From positions 1-9,485 of the forward strand of contig CALJUJ010000665.1 in assembly GCA_937975525.1 (NCBI GenBank): a stretch of DNA of 9,485 nt, written 5' to 3'. Shown in pieces: positions 6,237-9,485 of the stretch (position 1 is the stretch's first letter; every line of letters begins with the position of its first letter). A program made the position numbers and the translations under genes. Origin of the DNA: an uncultured bacterium. GTDB lineage: Bacteria; Desulfobacterota; Binatia; HRBIN30. Below the pieces are notes generated by a model. It worked only from the letters and a program-made list of their open reading frames with translations, was not told where the DNA came from and ran no database searches.

Positions 6237-7096
6237 CGAATTCTGCGGCGTGTGGCGCCGTTCAGCAGGTCTTCCTGCAGCGCCCGGGTCAGTGCCCCGG
6301 GGCGGCCGCGACCGACCGGGGCATCGTCGATGCGCACCAGCGGCACGACCTCGAACAAGGCGTTGGTGAGGAACGCTTCGCCGGCGCCGAGCAGCTGCGA
6401 CCGCGGCAGTCGGCGGGCGACGACGCGCAAGCCGCGGGCACGGGCGGCCGCCCACGCTCGCGCGCGGGTGACACCGGGAAGCACCCCGCCGCCGCGCGGG
6501 GTCACCAGCACGCCGTCGATCACGGCGAACAGATTGGCGCTGGTCGCCCCCTCCACCGCGCCGCCGGGCCCGACGAACAGGCCGTCGTCGCAGCCGCGCA
6601 GGGCCGCCTGGCGCCGGCCTTCGATGCTCGGCAGGTAGAACGCGTGCTTGTGTTCGGCGAGCGCCGCGCCGCGGCCGAATCCGAGGATGTGCGCGTGCAG
6701 CCCGTCGCGCCGCAGGCGCGAGATCGAGGGGTCGAGGGGACCGACGGCGACGATGCAGCGGGCGGCCGCGGCAGCGGGCGGCAGTAGGCCGCGCGCCGAC
6801 GTTCCGCGCGTCAACGTGATGCGGGCCCAGGCCTCGACCGCCGACAGTTCGTTGACATCGATCAGTCGGCCGATGTCGGAGCGCCAATCACGCTCCGGCA
6901 GCGGAAAGCCGAGGAGGTTCGCCGAGCGCTGCAGTCGCTGCAAGTGCGCTTCGGCGGCGATCGCGTCGCCACGGGCGACGCGTAGCGTTTCGATCAGAGC
7001 GTCACCGTACTGAAAGCCACGGTCGAAAACCGATACGACAGCGCGATCGGCCGGAGTCAGGCGGCCGTCGACGAGGACTCGGGAGGTCGCAGGCAT
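6233..7096 (-). CDS. pabC: PLP-dependent class IV aminotransferase, probably 4-amino-4-deoxychorismate lyase
   Basis: Fold-type IV PLP enzyme of 287 residues, likely converting aminodeoxychorismate to p-aminobenzoate plus pyruvate in folate synthesis. Family signs: FDRGFQYGDALIETLRV (24-40); the probable PLP lysine Lys150 in LAEHKHAFYLPSIEGRRQA, which fits the K..NY-like block; VEGATSANLFAV (181-192), whose Glu182 fits the residue that contacts the PLP pyridine nitrogen; and GVLPGVTRARAW (204-215). These blocks are shared with branched-chain and D-amino acid aminotransferases, so sequence alone does not settle the substrate. The call as PabC rests on the gene starting 3 bp after the pabB stop on the same strand. 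The ATG at 7096 has no strong ribosome-binding site, so coupling to pabB is likely. Its stop lies within the -35 box of the ffh promoter. Confidence 0.85.
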   Translation of the reverse strand: MPATSRVLVDGRLTPADRAVVSVFDRGFQYGDALIETLRVARGDAIAAEAHLQRLQRSANLLGFPLPERDWRSDIGRLIDVNELSAVEAWARITLTRGTSARGLLPPAAAAARCIVAVGPLDPSISRLRRDGLHAHILGFGRGAALAEHKHAFYLPSIEGRRQAALRGCDDGLFVGPGGAVEGATSANLFAVIDGVLVTPRGGGVLPGVTRARAWAAARARGLRVVARRLPRSQLLGAGEAFLTNALFEVVPLVRIDDAPVGRGRPGALTRALQEDLLNGATRRRIR

Positions 7097-7099
7097 GTC

Positions 7100-8461
7100 T
7101 CACGCGGCGAGCGCCGCCAGGGCCTGGGCGAAGGGCTGCGATTTGAGTACGACCTCCTCGTGCTCGCGCTCGGGATCGGAGTCGGCGACGATCCCACCGC
7201 CGGCGTGGAACTCGAGCTCGCCGTCGCGCACGGTCGCCGTGCGGATGGCGATGCTGCAACGAGCCCAGTCGGAGCCGAGCAGGCCGATGCACCCCGTGTA
7301 GAAGCCGCGTTCGCAGCTCTCCAATTCGCCGATGACCTCCATGGCCCGGATCTTCGGCGTTCCCGTGATCGAGCCGCCGGGAAAGGTCGCTCGCAACAAG
7401 GCCTCCCAACCTAAGTCGGATTGCAGTGTGCCGCGCACCTCCGAAACGAGGTGGTGCAGCGATGGAAAGCTCGCCACGCGCATGCGCTCGGGCACGTGCA
7501 CGGAGCCGGTGCGGCACACCCTGCCGAGGTCGTTGCGCTCGAGGTCGACGATCATCACGTGCTCGGCCCGCTCCTTGGCGTCGGCGGCCAGCTCCGCCGC
7601 GCGCCGCCGGTCGGCGGCGACACCGACGGCGCGCGGACGGGTTCCCTTGATCGGATACGTGGCGACCTGCACCCCGTCGCGCGATAGGAAGCACTCGGGC
7701 GAGTTCGATACGAGCGTTTCCGCGCCGGTGTCGACGTAGGCACCGAAGGGAACCGGGTGGCTCCGCTGCAGCGTCGCGAAAAAGCCGGCCGGGTGAGTGA
7801 CGCCGTGCGCGCTAAATCGCTGCGCAACGTTGACCTGATAGACGTCGCCGGCGGCGATGTAGTCGAGCGCTGAGCGCACCGCTCGGATGTGCTCTGCCGC
7901 GGTGCGCTCCGGCCGCAGCGGACCGGCGGCGTCGAGCCGATCGACGGGCGCCGGCCGCGCCGCGCAGCGCGCGATGCGTCGGGCGACCGCATCGAGGTCG
8001 ACGTCGGCTCCGGGTCGCGCACGCAACTCCCAGGTGCCGGCCGCGGAGTCGTGCACGAGCAACCAGTCGTACGCGGCCGCGTAGAGCAACGGCTGGTCGG
8101 GCCTGAGCGCTCGCGGGTGCCGCAAGCGCTCGAGCGTGAGGCGAAGGTCGTAGCTCAATGCCGCCAGGACGAAGCCGCCGTGCGCACTCGCTTCCGGGTG
8201 GTGGCGGGCGACGAAGCGCTCCAGCAACGACAGCGGATCTCCTGCCGTCGCCCCGCCGTCGATTGCCTCCCCTCGGCACCGGCCCGCAGCGTCGACGGAC
8301 AACGTCGCGCACGGGTCGAAACCGACGAAGGCGTGGCGTCCACCCCACGAGCCGGAGCGCCCGCCGTCGAGAGCGAAGGGTCGGACCTCGGTGGCGCAGC
8401 GCAGCAGTAGCGCGGGCGGATCGAGATCGATGGCGATGCGGCGTGACCGCGTGGCGCTCAC
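7100..8461 (-). CDS. pabB: Aminodeoxychorismate synthase component I (PabB)
   Basis: Chorismate-binding enzyme that adds ammonia to chorismate to give 4-amino-4-deoxychorismate; the ammonia normally comes from PabA, not found here. With the GTG start at 8461 the protein is 453 residues, the usual PabB length. The N-terminal part carries PFALDGGRSGSWGGRHAFVG, the usual opening block. The C-terminal chorismate-binding domain has AGDVYQVNVAQRF (204-216), SNSPECFL (252-259), TYPIKGTRPR (268-277), HVMIVDLERNDLGRV (301-315), HHLVSEVRGTL (336-346), FPGGSITGTPKIRAMEVI (360-377) and ERGFYTGCIG. Lys272 in PIKGT is the PabB-type active-site lysine; anthranilate synthase TrpE has PIAGT there. The frame stays open to 8557, but those 32 extra residues look unlike the family, whereas GTG at 8461 follows GAGGG (8476-8472) and AGGA (8467-8464). 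It is transcribed divergently from the HtrA-like gene. Confidence 0.94.
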   Translation of the reverse strand: MSATRSRRIAIDLDPPALLLRCATEVRPFALDGGRSGSWGGRHAFVGFDPCATLSVDAAGRCRGEAIDGGATAGDPLSLLERFVARHHPEASAHGGFVLAALSYDLRLTLERLRHPRALRPDQPLLYAAAYDWLLVHDSAAGTWELRARPGADVDLDAVARRIARCAARPAPVDRLDAAGPLRPERTAAEHIRAVRSALDYIAAGDVYQVNVAQRFSAHGVTHPAGFFATLQRSHPVPFGAYVDTGAETLVSNSPECFLSRDGVQVATYPIKGTRPRAVGVAADRRRAAELAADAKERAEHVMIVDLERNDLGRVCRTGSVHVPERMRVASFPSLHHLVSEVRGTLQSDLGWEALLRATFPGGSITGTPKIRAMEVIGELESCERGFYTGCIGLLGSDWARCSIAIRTATVRDGELEFHAGGGIVADSDPEREHEEVVLKSQPFAQALAALAA

Positions 8462-8571
8462 GGTCCTACCGCCCTCGCGCGCGCACGCCCTTGCCTCGCT
8501 TTCCGATTCTTGCTCAATTCCCGCATTGCACGCGTCCCGTGCCGTTTCCCTTAACACACACGACCCACCGC
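8462..8571. other. Divergent intergenic spacer between pabB and the HtrA-like gene
   Basis: This 110-bp gap must hold the promoters for both directions unless they lie inside the genes. It has one less GC-rich patch (about 8500-8530) and a TTAACACACAC stretch at 8551-8561. I tested TTG-type -35 candidates on both strands (8491, 8510 and 8526 forward; 8517 reverse) and none has a decent -10 at 16-18 bp. No inverted repeat suggesting an operator was found. Confidence 0.4.
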
Positions 8572-9471
8572 ATGAATGCGCCTCCTCGACTGCTGCACCA
8601 GGCCTACCGGTCGACCGTGGTCGTCCAGGCCAGCGTGCCGCCGTCGCATCCGTCGACGGCGGTGCTCGGCCGCGAGCGCGCGTCTTCGGGCGTGGTGCTG
8701 CGGCCCGACGGATTGGTGCTCACCGTCCAGTACGTGGTCCTCGGCGCGAGCGAGGTCGAGGTCGTCGGCCCCGACGGCGAGGTGATCGAGGCACGGGTCG
8801 TCGCCCAGGATTTCCACGGCGGCCTGGCGCTGTTGGCGCCCGCACGGACCCCTGCTGCCGGATTGGAGCCGGGCACCCTCGGCGACGTCGGGCGTGGCGA
8901 CGAGATCTTCGTCGTCGCGGTGACCGGGGAGGGCGACCGGCGCGTCAGCGACGGCATCGTCATGGCTCTCGACGGATTCACCGCGAACTGGGAGTTCGCT
9001 CTCGACGCGGCCATCGCCACGTCGGCGCGCAATCCCGGACTCGGCGGGGCCCCCCTCGTCGACCGTCGCGGTTGTGTCGTCGGCATCAGCTTCCTCGACC
9101 TCGGCGAGGTCGGCCGCTTCACGTTGGCCATTCCGGCGGAGCTCTACTCGGCGCACCGCCAAGAGCTGCTCGAGCACGGGCGTCGCGTGGCTCGCCCTCC
9201 GCGCGCGTGGGCCGGGTTCTTCTGTTACACGCTGCGGCGCCACGTGGTCTTCGCCGGCGTTCTGCCCGGGACCCCGGCGGAACAGGGCGGCTTGAAAGCC
9301 GGGGACGTGTTGATCTCCGTGGACGGCGACCGGATCACCAACCAGTCGGAACTTTACCAGTCGCTGTGGGCGGTGCCGCCGGGCAACGAGCGGGTCTTCC
9401 GCGTCTTCCGCAGCGATGAAACCACCGAGGTCGTCGTCGTGCCGACCCTGGCCGAGGACTTCTTCGGATGA
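8572..9471 (+). CDS. HtrA-like trypsin-fold protein with C-terminal PDZ domain, catalytic residues apparently lost
   Basis: A 299-residue protein laid out like DegP/HtrA (S1C): a trypsin-like domain (about 10-195) and a PDZ domain (about 215-292, with GVLPGTPAEQGGLKAGDVLI and VDGDRI). The three catalytic positions can be placed by their surrounding motifs and all differ. The S-G-V-V...DGLVLT segment leads to TVQYVV instead of TNxHVV, so His becomes Tyr54. In VVAQDFHGGLALL the Asp before L-A becomes Gly84. NPGLGGAPL replaces NPGNSGGPL, so Ser becomes Gly158. The fold-keeping glycines and GCVVGISF remain, which argues for a maintained pseudo-protease rather than a decayed gene; the frame is intact. 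There is no signal peptide or membrane segment at the start (MNAPPRLLHQAYRSTVVVQA), unlike periplasmic HtrA, so it may be cytoplasmic. The ATG at 8572 has no visible Shine-Dalgarno. The frame is open upstream to 8158, but that part lies antisense to pabB and looks unlike protein. The stop overlaps a downstream ATG (ATGA). Possible roles are peptide-binding scaffold or regulator of a partner protease; neither is shown. Confidence 0.85.
   Translation: MNAPPRLLHQAYRSTVVVQASVPPSHPSTAVLGRERASSGVVLRPDGLVLTVQYVVLGASEVEVVGPDGEVIEARVVAQDFHGGLALLAPARTPAAGLEPGTLGDVGRGDEIFVVAVTGEGDRRVSDGIVMALDGFTANWEFALDAAIATSARNPGLGGAPLVDRRGCVVGISFLDLGEVGRFTLAIPAELYSAHRQELLEHGRRVARPPRAWAGFFCYTLRRHVVFAGVLPGTPAEQGGLKAGDVLISVDGDRITNQSELYQSLWAVPPGNERVFRVFRSDETTEVVVVPTLAEDFFG
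9454..9458 (+). promoter_or_regulatory. Shine-Dalgarno site for the gene at 9468
   Basis: GAGGA lies 9 nt before the ATG at 9468, inside the last codons of the HtrA-like gene. It is a better site than the one before the HtrA-like gene itself and supports a real downstream gene. Confidence 0.5.
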
Positions 9472-9485
9472 TCGATGCCCCGCTG
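9468..9485 (+). CDS. Start of a downstream gene, cut by the window edge
   Basis: The ATG at 9468-9470 overlaps the TGA of the HtrA-like gene (ATGA) and opens a frame reading M-I-D-A-P-L to the last base. The GAGGA site and the overlap suggest a co-transcribed, translationally coupled gene. Six residues are too few to name a product. A second HtrA-like or PDZ protein would be a reasonable guess from context only. Confidence 0.5.

Noticed and set aside
6233..7096. Branched-chain or D-amino acid aminotransferase in place of PabC.
   Set aside because: Not excluded by sequence, since the fold IV motifs are shared. The 3-bp gap to pabB makes ADC lyase the better call.
7100..8461. Anthranilate synthase TrpE instead of PabB.
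   Set aside because: The active-site block is PIKGT, with the lysine typical of PabB, not PIAGT, and the neighbour is a class IV aminotransferase/ADC lyase, not trpG or trpD.
8462..8557. A longer pabB starting at the GTG at 8557.
   Set aside because: The 32 added residues do not resemble PabB N-termini. The GTG at 8461 has purine-rich ribosome-binding candidates and gives a standard length.
8158..8571. An N-terminal extension of the HtrA-like gene back to 8158.
   Set aside because: The extension lies antisense to pabB, reads as R/P-rich shadow sequence, and would mean a long overlap with a conserved gene. The trypsin-like domain begins shortly after the ATG at 8572.
8462..8571. Promoter pairs for pabB and the HtrA-like gene.
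   Set aside because: Candidate -35 boxes have no matching -10 at acceptable spacing, so I do not call either promoter.
1..9485. A novel defence, mobile or secondary-metabolite system.
   Set aside because: All complete genes but one are conserved housekeeping genes. There are no repeats, integrase or transposase remnants, or changes in base composition that would mark an island.

Overview
This is a high-GC bacterial chromosome segment, almost wholly coding, and most of it is core housekeeping. I count eleven protein genes with solid support, including one cut by the left edge. A twelfth is suggested only by its first six codons at the right edge. I see no transposase, integrase, tRNA, rRNA, CRISPR array or other sign of recent transfer. 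The SPOUT-type methyltransferase between trmD and rplS points to Desulfobacterota/Deltaproteobacteria, Binatota, Myxococcota or a similar deep-branching lineage. That placement is inference; no marker here fixes the phylum.

Layout, left to right. (1) Positions 1-1824, plus strand: the 3' part of the elongation transpeptidase PBP2 (mrdA), overlapping a complete rodA by 38 bp. This is the classic pair of peptidoglycan synthases for lateral wall growth. (2) Positions 1903-6162, minus strand: a tight translation and protein-targeting operon, transcribed ffh, rpsP, khpA, rimM, trmD, a putative RNA methyltransferase, then rplS. Three junctions overlap: two of the ATGA type and one of 8 bp. A sigma-70-like promoter sits just before ffh, and its -35 box covers the stop codon of pabC. 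(3) Positions 6233-8461, minus strand: pabB and pabC, which turn chorismate into p-aminobenzoate for folate. The amidotransferase subunit PabA is not in the window. (4) Positions 8572-9471, plus strand, divergent from pabB: an HtrA-like trypsin-fold plus PDZ protein that appears to have lost all three catalytic residues and has no signal peptide. It overlaps by ATGA a further gene that runs off the right edge.

How the genes work together: ffh makes the SRP GTPase for co-translational membrane targeting. rpsP and rplS make ribosomal proteins bS16 and bL19. rimM matures the 30S subunit, trmD makes m1G37 in tRNA, khpA binds RNA, and the SPOUT protein probably methylates an RNA that is not yet known. 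The operon therefore couples ribosome assembly, RNA modification and protein export.

The points that stand out are the inactive-looking HtrA/PDZ protein, the KTG to KTL change in the PBP2 active-site motif, the SPOUT methyltransferase of unknown substrate, and the 93-bp spacer before rplS in an otherwise compressed operon. I found no wholly new multi-gene system. The best candidate for undescribed biology is the pseudo-protease together with its overlapping, truncated neighbour.
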